DNA of 64,000 bases, taken from assembly GCF_009741265.1 (NCBI RefSeq), contig NZ_WOWL01000001.1, positions 2,790,001 through 2,854,000 on the forward strand. The letters run 5' to 3'. The notes under the pieces were generated by a model that made no database searches, was not told the origin of the DNA, and saw only the letters and a list, made by a program, of their open reading frames with translations. Positions 47,430-56,253 of this stretch are shown here, one piece after another. A program made the translations under genes and the position numbers. The DNA comes from Pseudarthrobacter sp. GA104 (GTDB taxonomy: Bacteria > Actinomycetota > Actinomycetes > Actinomycetales > Micrococcaceae). Every line of letters begins with the position of its first letter. Position 1 is the first letter of the stretch.

Positions 47430-47912
47430 TCAGCTGATGAGGACCTGGGTGGAGCTTTCCTTGAGCTTGGCGTTGGCCCACTTTGCCTGGCGGAGAGTCT
47501 CCGGGTGGCACCTCTTCGCCACGTCAAGCAGGTCCGTGTGCTTGATTCCCTGTGCGGCCTGGGCCAGCATCTCCCAGTCCAGGGATACCCCCGAGGCCTT
47601 GAGGTAGATTTCCCGCAGGTCCTGCAGCAGGAGCAGCCCGGCGTCCTTGTTGCGTCCAAGGAGTTCGCTGCCCTTCTCCCGCAGCTTCATGCCCACGCTG
47701 GATTCGTCCGCCGGCTCCGGGTCAAGGTCCTGGCCGTAAACCTTTGCGACGGCGGCGAGCTCACGGAGGTGCTCCCGCGACCAGCCTGCCAGGTCCCGTG
47801 CCAGGTAAAAGACTTCATGGTCCACCTTGTGCCGTTCCGAAACGTGCAGCAGCGCGTGCACCAGTTCCGTTTCGGAACGGTGCAGTTCTTTCAGGACCAG
47901 CCCGATCTTCAC
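47430..47912 (-). CDS. Unrecognised helical protein coupled to the molybdopterin oxidoreductase
   Basis: A 160-residue soluble, mostly helical protein beginning MKIGLVLKELHRSETELVHA, with HVSERHKVDHEVFYLARDLA and a C-terminal PETLRQAKWANAKLKESSTQ. I do not recognise a family. The GTG start overlaps the stop of the molybdopterin oxidoreductase gene (GTGA), so the two are made together; a chaperone, maturation factor or electron-transfer partner is conceivable, but it has no cysteine pattern for a redox cluster. Several His and Glu residues near the N-terminus could bind a metal. Confidence 0.75.
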   Translation of the reverse strand: MKIGLVLKELHRSETELVHALLHVSERHKVDHEVFYLARDLAGWSREHLRELAAVAKVYGQDLDPEPADESSVGMKLREKGSELLGRNKDAGLLLLQDLREIYLKASGVSLDWEMLAQAAQGIKHTDLLDVAKRCHPETLRQAKWANAKLKESSTQVLIS

Positions 47913-50317
47913 TGTGCACCCCCGGCTGCCGGTGCCTCAACAGGCGCTGATGCGGTGATGGCAGGTGCAGGCGCCGGGCCGTCCCCTGGCCCGACGCGGA
48001 CGAGCCGGGCCGCCGCCGTCTTGAAGACGGGCTGTTTGGAGGCTGCATCCCAGTCCGTGATGGTGAGCTCGTTGGCTGCCCGTCCGTGGCCTGCCGGTTC
48101 CTTCCCGTCCGCCGTGTCCCAGTAGCCGTAATGGAACGGCAGGAAGACCACCCCGCGCCGGATTCCGCTGACCCTGGCCTGGGCACGCACGGTGCCCCGG
48201 GGAGTGGTGATGTCCACGATGTCTCCTTCCGAGACTCCATGCGTGCCGGCGTCGGCCGTTGAAACCTCAACCCAGACCTCCGGCGCCGCTGACTGAAGCT
48301 CGGGCGCACGTCCCGTCTTAGTCCTCGTGTGGAAGTGGTAGAGGGTGCGGCCGGTAATCAGCTGCAGCGGGAAGTCCCCGCTGGGCAGTTCGTGGGCCGG
48401 CAGGTACTTGGCGGCCTTAATGACGGCTTTCCCTTCGGGGTTCAACGCCTTGTATTCGTCCGGCTCCACCGGCGCTCCGGTGACCAGGTCCCGGCCATAC
48501 GTCTCGCAGTAGTCCGGGTGGGCCCAGAATTTGCCGTCTGCGTAGAGCCGTTCTGTGCCCTCGGGGTTGGCGGAATTGCAGGGCCATTGGATTCCGCTGG
48601 GTCCGCGCAGCTTCGCGTAACTCAGCCCGGTGTAGTCGCAGGGGCGCCCGCGGCTGCATTCCTTCCAGGCTTCGAAGGCCGCTTCCGGGTTGTCCCATTT
48701 CACCAGCGGCAGGCCGTCCTTGTCCTTGAGTTCCATCCGCTGCGCGTAGTCCAGGAAGATGTCCAGGTCCGGCTTCGCTTCGCCGGGCGGGTCCACTGCC
48801 TTCTCCGAGAGGTGGACCGTGCGGTCTGCGTTGGTGAAGGTTCCGGTCTTTTCACCCCATGTGGCGGCCGGAAGGACCACATCGGCCAGTTGCGCGGTTT
48901 CGGACAGGAAGATGTCCTGGACCACCAGGAACAGCCGGTCCTGCGACAGGATGGACCGGATGCGTGCCAGTTCGGGCAGCGACACAGCGGGGTTGGTGCC
49001 GCTGACCCACAGCATCCGGATGGAGCCGTCCTCGGCGTAGCGCATCATCTGCATCACGTGCGTGGGCGGCGACTGGTGCGGGATGGCCATCGGGTCGACG
49101 TTCCACACCCGGGCCAGGTCCTTCACGTGGGCGTCGTTTGACCAGTTCCGGAAGGCGGGAAAGTCCCCGTCCGCACCGCATTCGCGGGTGTTTTCTGCGC
49201 TGGGCTGCCCGTTCATCTGGAGGACGCCGCATCCTGGTTTGCCCAGCATGCCCCGGATGATGTGCAGGTTGTTTACCTGGACCGCGGCAGCCGTCGCCTG
49301 GTGGGACTGGTAAAAACCCTGCAGCACGGTGGAGAGCAGGCGTTCCGCCTGGCCAAGGATCCGGGCAGCCTCACGGAGGTCCGCTTCCGGCACGTCACAG
49401 ATTCCAGCCACGACGGCGGGGGAGTAGTTCTTCACCCGCTCCTCCAGGTTGGAGTACCCCACCGAGTGCTCCTCGATGTAGGAGGCGTCCGCCCACCCGT
49501 TGGCGATGACCTCGTGCAGGAGGGCATTCATCAGGGCCACGTTCGTCCCTGGCCGCGGTGCCAGGTGAACGGTTGCGGCCCTCGCCACCGGGGTGGGCCG
49601 GGGATCAACACAGATGATCTGCGGCGGGTTCGGCCCGGCGAGGCGGTCCAGGATCCGGGTCCAGAGCACGCTCTGCGTTTCCGCCATGTTGTGGCCGAAG
49701 AGCGCTATGACGTCCGCGTGGTCAATGTCCGTATAGCTTCCGGGCTGCCCGTCGCAGCCGAAGGATTCCTTCAACGCCTCCGCCGCCGTCGCCGTGCACA
49801 ACCGCGTGTTGCCGTCCACATGGCTGGTTCCCAGGCCGCCGTGCGCAACCAGGCCCAGCGTGTAGTACTCCTCCGCGAAGAGCTGGCCCGTGGTGTAGAA
49901 GCCGATGGCGCTCCCGCCCTGCTCCGCCAGCAGTTCCTTGCTCCTGGCCACAACCCTGTCCATGGCCGTGTCCCAGTCAGTTTCCACCAAGCGGCCGTTC
50001 TCACGGATCAAGGGCGTGGTAAGCCGGTCCGGCGACGCATTCGCCTGCCACCCGTATAGGTCCTTGGGCCCCAGCCTGCCGCGGTTCACCCGGTCCCCGG
50101 CGCGGCCCCGGACCCCGGCAATCTTCCCGTCCTTCACGGCGATGTCCATCGCGTCACCGTTGGAGTGGAGCAAGGATGCCGCCTGGACCCAGCGGTCCAC
50201 GTCGGAGGGTTCCAGGCCCTCGGCAAGATGTGAATCCACCCGCGCCGGCCACTCCTGGCCCGGTCCATACGGGGTCCGGGTTCCCCACGGTTCGGCGATC
50301 CTGTCCACTCGGGCCAC
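47909..50317 (-). CDS. Molybdopterin oxidoreductase without the N-terminal Fe-S cysteines
   Basis: An 802-residue enzyme of the DMSO reductase/assimilatory nitrate reductase group. The Mo ligand Cys174 is present in HVDGNTRLCTATAAEALKES, and DWDTAMDRVVARSKELL, FGHNMAETQSVLWTRILDRL, MNGQPSAENTRECG and the C-terminal PFHYGYWDT are typical. The N-terminal C-x2-C-x3-C motif and the later CxKG Cys of relatives are missing: the segment reads GRLGPKDLYGW with Gly83. So there is no [4Fe-4S] site and the electron route must differ. GTG 50317 follows a GGAGG site. Substrate unknown; nitrate is one possibility. Confidence 0.85.
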   Translation of the reverse strand: MARVDRIAEPWGTRTPYGPGQEWPARVDSHLAEGLEPSDVDRWVQAASLLHSNGDAMDIAVKDGKIAGVRGRAGDRVNRGRLGPKDLYGWQANASPDRLTTPLIRENGRLVETDWDTAMDRVVARSKELLAEQGGSAIGFYTTGQLFAEEYYTLGLVAHGGLGTSHVDGNTRLCTATAAEALKESFGCDGQPGSYTDIDHADVIALFGHNMAETQSVLWTRILDRLAGPNPPQIICVDPRPTPVARAATVHLAPRPGTNVALMNALLHEVIANGWADASYIEEHSVGYSNLEERVKNYSPAVVAGICDVPEADLREAARILGQAERLLSTVLQGFYQSHQATAAAVQVNNLHIIRGMLGKPGCGVLQMNGQPSAENTRECGADGDFPAFRNWSNDAHVKDLARVWNVDPMAIPHQSPPTHVMQMMRYAEDGSIRMLWVSGTNPAVSLPELARIRSILSQDRLFLVVQDIFLSETAQLADVVLPAATWGEKTGTFTNADRTVHLSEKAVDPPGEAKPDLDIFLDYAQRMELKDKDGLPLVKWDNPEAAFEAWKECSRGRPCDYTGLSYAKLRGPSGIQWPCNSANPEGTERLYADGKFWAHPDYCETYGRDLVTGAPVEPDEYKALNPEGKAVIKAAKYLPAHELPSGDFPLQLITGRTLYHFHTRTKTGRAPELQSAAPEVWVEVSTADAGTHGVSEGDIVDITTPRGTVRAQARVSGIRRGVVFLPFHYGYWDTADGKEPAGHGRAANELTITDWDAASKQPVFKTAAARLVRVGPGDGPAPAPAITASAPVEAPAAGGAQ

Positions 50318-50482
50318 AGCAGTCCTCCGGTCATCCAGCTGGAAACACTGGTCCCCGGCGGCGCCGGAGCCACGTGTGCCCGACTTTACGGAGGCCGCCA
50401 CCGCATCACAAGAGCCCGGGCGCGGAGCCCCAGCGAAGAACACTGCACCAGCGTGGCCGCCTCAGCGGGCTGTGCCGGCCCA

Positions 50483-51859
50483 TCAGAATGCCGCTCCGAT
50501 CGAGGCCAGCTCCGGCGCAACAGCGCCGGCGAAGCGGTTGGCCGGGCGGTCCAGGCCGTAGTGCTCGCGCAGGGTGGTGCCCGCGTAGCCGGTCCGGAAG
50601 AGGCCGCGCTCCTGCAGGATGGGCACCACCTGGTCCACGAATGCCTCCAGGCCGGAGGGGAGCACCGGCGGCATGATGTTGAAGCCGTCCGCCGCGCCGC
50701 CGTCGAACCATTCCTGGATGGCGTCCGCCACCTGCACCGGGGTGCCCGTGAAGGTGCGGTGCCCGCGGCCGCCGCCCAGGCGGCCGATCAGCTGGCGCAC
50801 CGTGAGCTGCTCCCTGCGGGCGAGCTGGACGATCAGGGTGTAGCGGCTCTTGGCGCCCTCGATCTCGTCCTCGCCGGGCAGGTCCTCGGGCAGCTGGCGG
50901 TCCAGGGGCAGGTCCTCCGGCGCCACCCGGAGCGTCTTGGCCAGCTGGATCCTGGCGTACTCGGGCTTGATCAGCCGGTCCAGTTCCCGCTCCAGCTCCA
51001 GGGCCTCTTCCTCCGTGGCACCGATGACCGGCACGATGCCCGGCAGGATCTTGATGGTCTCCGGGGCGCGGCCGGCAGCAGCGGTTCGGGCCTTCAAATC
51101 CTGGTAGAACTCCTGCGCATCGGCAAGGGTCTGGTGCGCGGTGAAGACGGCGTCGGCGTACCGGGCGGCGAGATCCTTGCCGTCCTCGGAGGATCCCGCC
51201 TGCACAATCAGCGGGTGCCCCTGCGGCGAGCGGGGGACGTTGAGGGGACCGCGGACCCTGAAGTGCTTGCCCTCGTGGTCGATCACGCGGATCTTTTCGG
51301 CGGCGCCCCAGACGCCCTCGGCCTTGTCCGCGAGCACGGCGTCATCCTGCCAGCTGTCCCACAGCTTCCGGGCCACCTCGATGAACTCGGCGGCACGCTC
51401 GTACCGGACAGCATGGGCGGGCTGGTCATCCACGCCGAAGTTGCGGGCGGCGTCCGGGCCGGCGGTGGTGACCACATTCCAGCCGGCGCGGCCACCGCTC
51501 ACCCAGTCCACGGAGGCGAAGCGGCGGGCCAGGTTGAAGGGATCGTTGTAGGTGGTGGAGGCCGTGGCGATCAGCCCGATGCGTTCCGTGGCGCCGGCGA
51601 TGGCGGTCAGCAGCACGGTGGGCTCGAGCTTGCCGGCCGGGCGGCGGCCCACCTCGCCGAAAAGGACGGGGGAGTCGGCGAAGAAGATGGAGTCCAGCTT
51701 GCCGCGCTCGGCGGTGCGGGCCAGCTGCTTGTAATGCTCCACGTTGGTGCTGGAGTGCGGGTCGCTTTCGGGCAGCCGCCACGAGGCCTCGTGGTGGCCG
51801 GTGCTCATGAGGAAGGCGTTGAGGTGGAGTTGGCGGTAAGGACGATTGGTGGCAGTCAT
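50483..51859 (-). CDS. LLM-class flavin monooxygenase (NtaA/SnaA/DszA family)
   Basis: A 458-residue FMNH2-dependent monooxygenase: RQLHLNAFLMSTGHHEASWR, TAERGKLDSIFFADSPVLF, TYNDPFNLARRFASVDWVSG, GRAGWNVVTTAGPDAARNFG and QAGSSEDGKDLAARYADAVF are the family hallmarks. Members oxidise sulfones, sulfonates, nitrilotriacetate or similar compounds using reduced flavin from a partner reductase, which is not seen here. It is the last gene of the SsuA-SsuC-SsuB operon, so cleavage of a carbon-sulfur bond to release sulfite is the likely job. Confidence 0.92.
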   Translation of the reverse strand: MTATNRPYRQLHLNAFLMSTGHHEASWRLPESDPHSSTNVEHYKQLARTAERGKLDSIFFADSPVLFGEVGRRPAGKLEPTVLLTAIAGATERIGLIATASTTYNDPFNLARRFASVDWVSGGRAGWNVVTTAGPDAARNFGVDDQPAHAVRYERAAEFIEVARKLWDSWQDDAVLADKAEGVWGAAEKIRVIDHEGKHFRVRGPLNVPRSPQGHPLIVQAGSSEDGKDLAARYADAVFTAHQTLADAQEFYQDLKARTAAAGRAPETIKILPGIVPVIGATEEEALELERELDRLIKPEYARIQLAKTLRVAPEDLPLDRQLPEDLPGEDEIEGAKSRYTLIVQLARREQLTVRQLIGRLGGGRGHRTFTGTPVQVADAIQEWFDGGAADGFNIMPPVLPSGLEAFVDQVVPILQERGLFRTGYAGTTLREHYGLDRPANRFAGAVAPELASIGAAF

Positions 51860-51884
51860 GGGTTAATCCTTCGGGTCTGGAGGT

Positions 51885-52655
51885 TTAGTGGCTGGCGCCG
51901 ACGACGCCAAGATCGGTGAGGAGGTCGCGGCGGAGGGTTTCGTGGCCGGCTGCGTCTTTTGCCGTTCCGACGTCGGGCGCAACAGTGCGGACGGTGGCAA
52001 CGCGGCCGCTGTCGAGGACAACGATCCGGTCCGCGAGGGCGATGGCCTCGTCCACGTCGTGCGTCACGAGCAGGACAGCCGGCCGGTGGGCGGCAACGAG
52101 GTCCCGGAGGAGTCCGTGCATCCTGATCCGGGTCAGCGCGTCCAGCGCGCCGAACGGTTCGTCTGCCAGGAGCAGCTGCGGCTCACGGACCAGCGAGCGG
52201 GCCAGCGCCACGCGCTGCTGTTCGCCGCCGGACAGCTCGTGCGGCCAGGACTTCTCGCGGCCGGCGAGCCCCACCTCGGCGAGGGCCTTGCGTGCCCGGG
52301 CCTCGGCGTCGTGCTCCCGCAGCCCCAGGGTGACGTTGCCCAGCACGCTGTCCCACGGCAGCAGCCGGGAGTCCTGGAACACCACGGACACGCGCTCGGG
52401 GACAGTGATCACACCGCTGCCGCGCACGTCGTGGTCCAGCCCGGCGAGTGCCCGCAGCAGGGTGCTCTTGCCGCAGCCACTGGGACCGAGCAGGGCCACG
52501 AACTCGCCGGGGGCGATGTCCAGGTCCACGCCGTTCAGGACGCCTTTGGGGCCAAAGCTGCGGATCAGGCCGCGGACCGAAACTGCAGTGACAGTGCCGG
52601 GAGGGGCGACGCCGGAAGGGGCGACGGCGGTCAGCCCGCCAGTGTGCGCTGCCAT
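51885..52655 (-). CDS. ssuB: Sulfonate-type ABC transporter ATP-binding protein
   Basis: A 256-residue ATPase with Walker A GPSGCGKST, Q-loop VVFQDSRLLPW, signature LSGGEQQRVALARSL, Walker B LLLADEPFGALDAL and the switch His in LLVTHDVDEA. ATG 52655 lies inside the end of the permease gene, so translation is coupled. Organised as SsuA-SsuC-SsuB with a flavin monooxygenase after it; the paralogous tauine/nitrate importers (TauB, NrtC) are the alternatives, but the monooxygenase and Cys-rich leader favour organosulfur. Confidence 0.9.
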   Translation of the reverse strand: MAAHTGGLTAVAPSGVAPPGTVTAVSVRGLIRSFGPKGVLNGVDLDIAPGEFVALLGPSGCGKSTLLRALAGLDHDVRGSGVITVPERVSVVFQDSRLLPWDSVLGNVTLGLREHDAEARARKALAEVGLAGREKSWPHELSGGEQQRVALARSLVREPQLLLADEPFGALDALTRIRMHGLLRDLVAAHRPAVLLVTHDVDEAIALADRIVVLDSGRVATVRTVAPDVGTAKDAAGHETLRRDLLTDLGVVGASH

Positions 52656-53488
52656 GAGAGGGCCTTTCGTTCGAAGAAGCGGACGGCGCCGTCGGACAGC
52701 AGGCCGAGAAGGCCGTAGACGGCCAGTCCGAGGACGATGATGTTGGTTTGGCCATAGGTGCGGGCGAGCTCCATCATGTAGCCGATGCCGCTGGTGGCGT
52801 TGATCTGTTCCACCACCACCAGCGACACCCAGGCGCCCGTGACCGCGAAGCGCAGGCCCAGGAAGAAGCCGGGGAGGGCGCCGGGGAGGACCACCTTGCG
52901 GATGAAGGCGGCGCGGCCCAGGCCCACGGTCTGGGCGAGCTCCACGTAGCGCAGGTCGATCCCGCGCAGCCCGGCGTGGGTCTGCAGGTAGATCGGGACA
53001 AAGACACCGAGGGTGATGGTGAGGACCTTCATGGTCTCGTCGATTCCGAACCACAGGATGAGCAGCGGGATCAGGGCCAGGCCGGGGATGGCCCGCTTGA
53101 TCTGCACCGGGCCGTCGATGAGCGCCTCACCCGCGCGGCTCAGCCCGGACAGCAGGGCCAGCAGGGCGCCCACGACGATGCCGAAGAAGAGCCCCAGGCC
53201 AGCCCGCTGGGCGGAGATGGCGAGGTTCTCCTGGAGCCGGCCGTCGGCGAGGAGTTCCCCGGCGGTGGCCACTACCGTCCAGGGCTCGGAGAGGATGCGC
53301 GGATCCAGCAGCCCGGTGGCCGAGGAGGCGGCCCACAACAACAGCAGCACCGAGGGGCCCAGCAGCCAAGCCAGCTGCCGCCGCTTTCCCGGTCCCAGCC
53401 GGCGGCCGGTGGGCCGCACGTCCTCGCGCGCGGCGAGCGTCGGGTCCAGGTGCGGTTCGACGGCGGGACGTTCCAGTACGGCGCTCAT
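52631..53488 (-). CDS. ssuC: Sulfonate-type ABC transporter permease
   Basis: A 285-residue inner-membrane protein with about six hydrophobic segments. The EAA loop is visible as RYVELAQTVGLGRAAFIRKV followed by VLPGALPGFFLGLRFA near residue 195, and KRAIPGLALIPLLILWFGID is the typical TauC/SsuC block. The N-terminal 40 residues are soluble. ATG 53488 overlaps the stop of the binding-protein gene (ATGA). Confidence 0.9.
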   Translation of the reverse strand: MSAVLERPAVEPHLDPTLAAREDVRPTGRRLGPGKRRQLAWLLGPSVLLLLWAASSATGLLDPRILSEPWTVVATAGELLADGRLQENLAISAQRAGLGLFFGIVVGALLALLSGLSRAGEALIDGPVQIKRAIPGLALIPLLILWFGIDETMKVLTITLGVFVPIYLQTHAGLRGIDLRYVELAQTVGLGRAAFIRKVVLPGALPGFFLGLRFAVTGAWVSLVVVEQINATSGIGYMMELARTYGQTNIIVLGLAVYGLLGLLSDGAVRFFERKALSWQRTLAG

Positions 53489-54600
53489 GCGGTGCCTCCC
53501 TTGCCCGCCGCGGCGAAGGCGGTGCCCGCGATGGCCTCGAAACGGGTGTCGTAGAGGTCGTCCGCTTTCAACTGCGGCTTCTTCTGTTCCCGGGCCAGCA
53601 GGTCGATGGTCTGCTGGTGGCGTCCGATGGCCTCGGTCCAGGACGTGGGAACGTCCCGCTTGCCCGCGGCGTCGATCAGGTACTGCCCGTCCTCGGCGGA
53701 AAGCCCCTGATCCTTGACGTAGTAGCCTTCCAGCCATTCCTTGGGGTGGTCCTCGATCCAGCGCTGCGCTTTGCCCCAGGCCTCAACGTACTTGGCCAGG
53801 GCGGCGGCCTTGGCGGGATCTGCCAGGACGTTGGCGGGGGAGTAGAGGTGTCCCGGATCATCCCGCAGGCCGTGCCGGAGGGTGGTGGCGCCGTCGGCCC
53901 TGTACTTGGCGAGGTAGCGCTTGATCTGCACGCCGCCCAGCGGCGCCGCATCCACCTGCTTGCCGGACAGCGCCGAAGAGTAGGCGTCACCGGTGCTGGG
54001 CAGCTCCACCAGCTTGACGTCCTCCTGCTTGAGCCCGGCCTTCTCAAGGATCCGCAGGACCAGGGCGCCCTGTGCCTGTCCGGGGCTGTACGCCACTTTT
54101 TTGCCGCGCAGGTCTTCCAGCCTGCTGATGCCGGCGCCGGGAGCGACGCCCAGTTCGTACAGCGGGTGGTTCACGGCGTCCTGGCGGTAGGCGCTCGCGA
54201 TGATCCGCACGTCCAGGCCGGTCCAGGTTGCGTGGATGGGCGGAATGTCCGCCACGGAGCCGACGTCCAGGGCGTTGGCCCTGAAGGCCTCCGTGGTCTG
54301 CGGACCGCCCGAGATGTTGGCGAATTCCACGTTGATGCCGTCCAGGTCCTTGACCAGGCCGGACAGCTCAAGCGCCACGCGGATGCTGGGATCGCCCACC
54401 TTGATGGTGGTCCCTCCGGGGACTGAGGTGGCGAGCGGGGCAAACGACGCCTGGCTGGCCGGGTTGCCGGCTGTGGCGGTGCCGCCGCAGGCGGTCAGGA
54501 GGCCGACGGCGGGAATCGCCAGGAGTGCGCCCAGCGCCTTGCGGCGGGTGAACGGCCGGACGGAGGGCGGCCGGGGCGGGGAAAATGCGGGGAAGGTCAT
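53485..54600 (-). CDS. ssuA: Sulfonate-type ABC transporter substrate-binding lipoprotein
   Basis: A 371-residue extracytoplasmic binding protein. The N-terminus has a Tat-like TRRKALGAL, a hydrophobic run and the lipobox LLTACGG, so it is probably an anchored lipoprotein. The body resembles SsuA/TauA: KVGDPSIRVALELSGLVKDL, VGSVADIPPIHA, VAYSPGQAQGALVLRIL and QVDAAPLGGVQIKRYL. AAAGG lies nine bases before ATG 54600. First full gene of the operon, 158 bases after the Cys-rich leader ORF. Confidence 0.9.
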   Translation of the reverse strand: MTFPAFSPPRPPSVRPFTRRKALGALLAIPAVGLLTACGGTATAGNPASQASFAPLATSVPGGTTIKVGDPSIRVALELSGLVKDLDGINVEFANISGGPQTTEAFRANALDVGSVADIPPIHATWTGLDVRIIASAYRQDAVNHPLYELGVAPGAGISRLEDLRGKKVAYSPGQAQGALVLRILEKAGLKQEDVKLVELPSTGDAYSSALSGKQVDAAPLGGVQIKRYLAKYRADGATTLRHGLRDDPGHLYSPANVLADPAKAAALAKYVEAWGKAQRWIEDHPKEWLEGYYVKDQGLSAEDGQYLIDAAGKRDVPTSWTEAIGRHQQTIDLLAREQKKPQLKADDLYDTRFEAIAGTAFAAAGKGGTA

Positions 54601-54633
54601 GGGATGCCTTTCGAAGGGTGGAGTGGCGGGTAT

Positions 54634-54716
54634 CCGGGCGCGACGAATCGCCCGGTGACCGGGAAGACGAAACGGGATGGAGGAGGGTGCCGGCGTCGGA
54701 CGAATGCGCCCGACGC
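54634..54716 (-). promoter_or_regulatory. Two hairpins between the leader ORF and ssuA
   Basis: Hairpin one: GCGTCGGGCG and CGTCCGACGC with a four-base loop (54693-54716), nearly perfect 10 bp. Hairpin two: CCGGGCG and CGCCCGG with an eight-base loop (54634-54655). They lie between the leader stop (54759) and the ssuA ribosome site, where an attenuator would be expected. No long T-run follows, so Rho or translation-based control is more likely than a classical intrinsic attenuator. Confidence 0.45.
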
Positions 54717-54758
54717 GCCGGAACTCAGCGCTGGGGACCTGTGGAACTGCTGCCGAAG

Positions 54759-54863
54759 CTAGCGCCGGTGTGCTGCCATTCGGCGGGACGGAATCATTCG
54801 GAAGCTGCAACAGCACGGACCCCACGTGGCGGCGCTGTCCGCGCGGCTGGAGATGTCAGGCAT
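54759..54863 (-). CDS. Leader peptide with three consecutive Cys codons upstream of ssuA
   Basis: A 34-codon ORF beginning MPDISSRADSAATWG and containing CCCSFRM, with TGC TGT TGC at codons 17-19 (54807-54815). AGAAGGAGG lies just upstream of the ATG, stronger than the site of ssuA itself. Poly-Cys small ORFs before sulfur-assimilation operons have been described in mycobacteria as cysteine-responsive attenuators; there ribosomes pausing at scarce cysteinyl-tRNA switch the downstream genes on. The peptide itself is probably unimportant; the codons are the sensor. The same role is inferred here from position and codons only. Confidence 0.7.
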   Translation of the reverse strand: MPDISSRADSAATWGPCCCSFRMIPSRRMAAHRR

Positions 54864-55098
54864 CGGGTCCTCCTTCTCGTAGCAGGTGCTGTTTTTACGG
54901 GCCTGGCCGGTGCCGTTGAAACACCTAAGCACGCCTGGCGAGGCCTTGGCCAGCGGCCCGAAACGGAAGCTCAACAGGACGAAACGGCGCTACTTACTCC
55001 GCCATTCCCGGGTCAAAACGGGCAACGCGGCGCCATGATCCGCAATGCGGGTTAATGTGACTGGAAGGGTTGTGGGATGCGGTTGACGGGAGAAACAC

Positions 55099-56241
55099 AT
55101 GGATCGCCGGGTCCTCGCCGCGGCAGCCGCGGGAACATGCATCCTACTGGCAGGCTGCACCGCCGCCCCGTCACCCGCGCCGGCAACCACGTCCCCTGCA
55201 CCGGCGACCTCCTCCACGCCTCCATCCGCTCCGGCGTCCTCCGTCCCCGCAACTGATCCCGCGCCCGCAGCGGCAGCCGCCATCGCCGGCACGCCCCAGC
55301 CGGTGGCCACGGGCCTCAACGCTCCGTGGTCGGTGGTCTTCCGCGACGGGACGCCGCTGGTCAGCGAGCGGAACAGCGGGCAGGTCCTGGAACTTTCCCC
55401 TGAGGGCTCGGCGCGGTCCATCGGAACCGTCCAGGGTGTAGCTGCACGGGGAGAATCAGGGCTGTTGGGCCTTGCCGTGAGCAGCCAGGGCGACCTGTAC
55501 GTGTATTCGACGGCGGCGGACGGCAACCGGGTCCAACGTTTCCCGGTCAACGGCGAACCGGGCTCACTGTCGCTGGGGCAGCCGGACACGCTCCTCGAAC
55601 GCATCCCGTCCGCGAGCATCCACGACGGCGGCCGGATCGCCTTCGGTCCCGACGGCATGCTCTACGTGACGGCCGGTGATGCGAGCCGGCGCGACAGCGC
55701 CCAGGACCGGGATTCGCTCGCCGGAAAGATCCTGCGGATGACTCCCGACGGCGGTGTCCCGGCGGACAACCCCTTCCCGGGATCGCTGGTCTACAGCTAT
55801 GGGCACCGCAACCCGCAGGGCCTGGCGTGGGCGGACGACGGAACCATGTTCGCCACCGAGTTCGGCCAGAACACGTGGGACGAGCTGAACATCATCACGC
55901 CCGGCGCCAACTACGGCTGGCCAACGGTGGAGGGCATCGCGGGCAGGCCGGGCTTCGTGGACCCGGTGCAGCAGTGGCAGCCAGGAGCCGCAAGCCCCAG
56001 CGGCATGGCCCACGCGGGCGGAACACTGTTCCTGGCCAACCTGCGCGGACAGGTCCTGCGGTCCGTCCCCGTCTCCGACCCCGCCACATCCACGGAGCAT
56101 TTCAGCCGCGAGTACGGCCGGATCCGGGACGTGGCGCTGGCCCCGGACGGCCGGCTGTGGTTCCTGACCAACAACACCGACGGCCGCGGCGATCCCCGCC
56201 CCGGGGACGACCGGATCCTCGCCGTCGACCTCGAAAGATGA
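55099..56241 (+). CDS. PQQ-dependent sugar dehydrogenase-like lipoprotein
   Basis: A 380-residue lipoprotein with lipobox LLAGC (Cys20), a Pro/Ala/Thr-rich linker (residues about 25-60) and a six-bladed beta-propeller: GLNAPWSVVFRDGTPLVSER, SGLLGLAVSS, SIHDGGRIAFGPDGMLYVTA, YSYGHRNPQGLAWADDGTMF and YGWPTVEG. This is the Asd/soluble glucose dehydrogenase family (Pfam GSDH), which oxidises sugars with PQQ; His in SIHDGG is the catalytic base. GGGAGA precedes ATG 55099. PQQ synthesis genes are not in the window. Confidence 0.9.
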   Translation: MDRRVLAAAAAGTCILLAGCTAAPSPAPATTSPAPATSSTPPSAPASSVPATDPAPAAAAAIAGTPQPVATGLNAPWSVVFRDGTPLVSERNSGQVLELSPEGSARSIGTVQGVAARGESGLLGLAVSSQGDLYVYSTAADGNRVQRFPVNGEPGSLSLGQPDTLLERIPSASIHDGGRIAFGPDGMLYVTAGDASRRDSAQDRDSLAGKILRMTPDGGVPADNPFPGSLVYSYGHRNPQGLAWADDGTMFATEFGQNTWDELNIITPGANYGWPTVEGIAGRPGFVDPVQQWQPGAASPSGMAHAGGTLFLANLRGQVLRSVPVSDPATSTEHFSREYGRIRDVALAPDGRLWFLTNNTDGRGDPRPGDDRILAVDLER

Positions 56242-56253
56242 GCAGGCGCTTCG

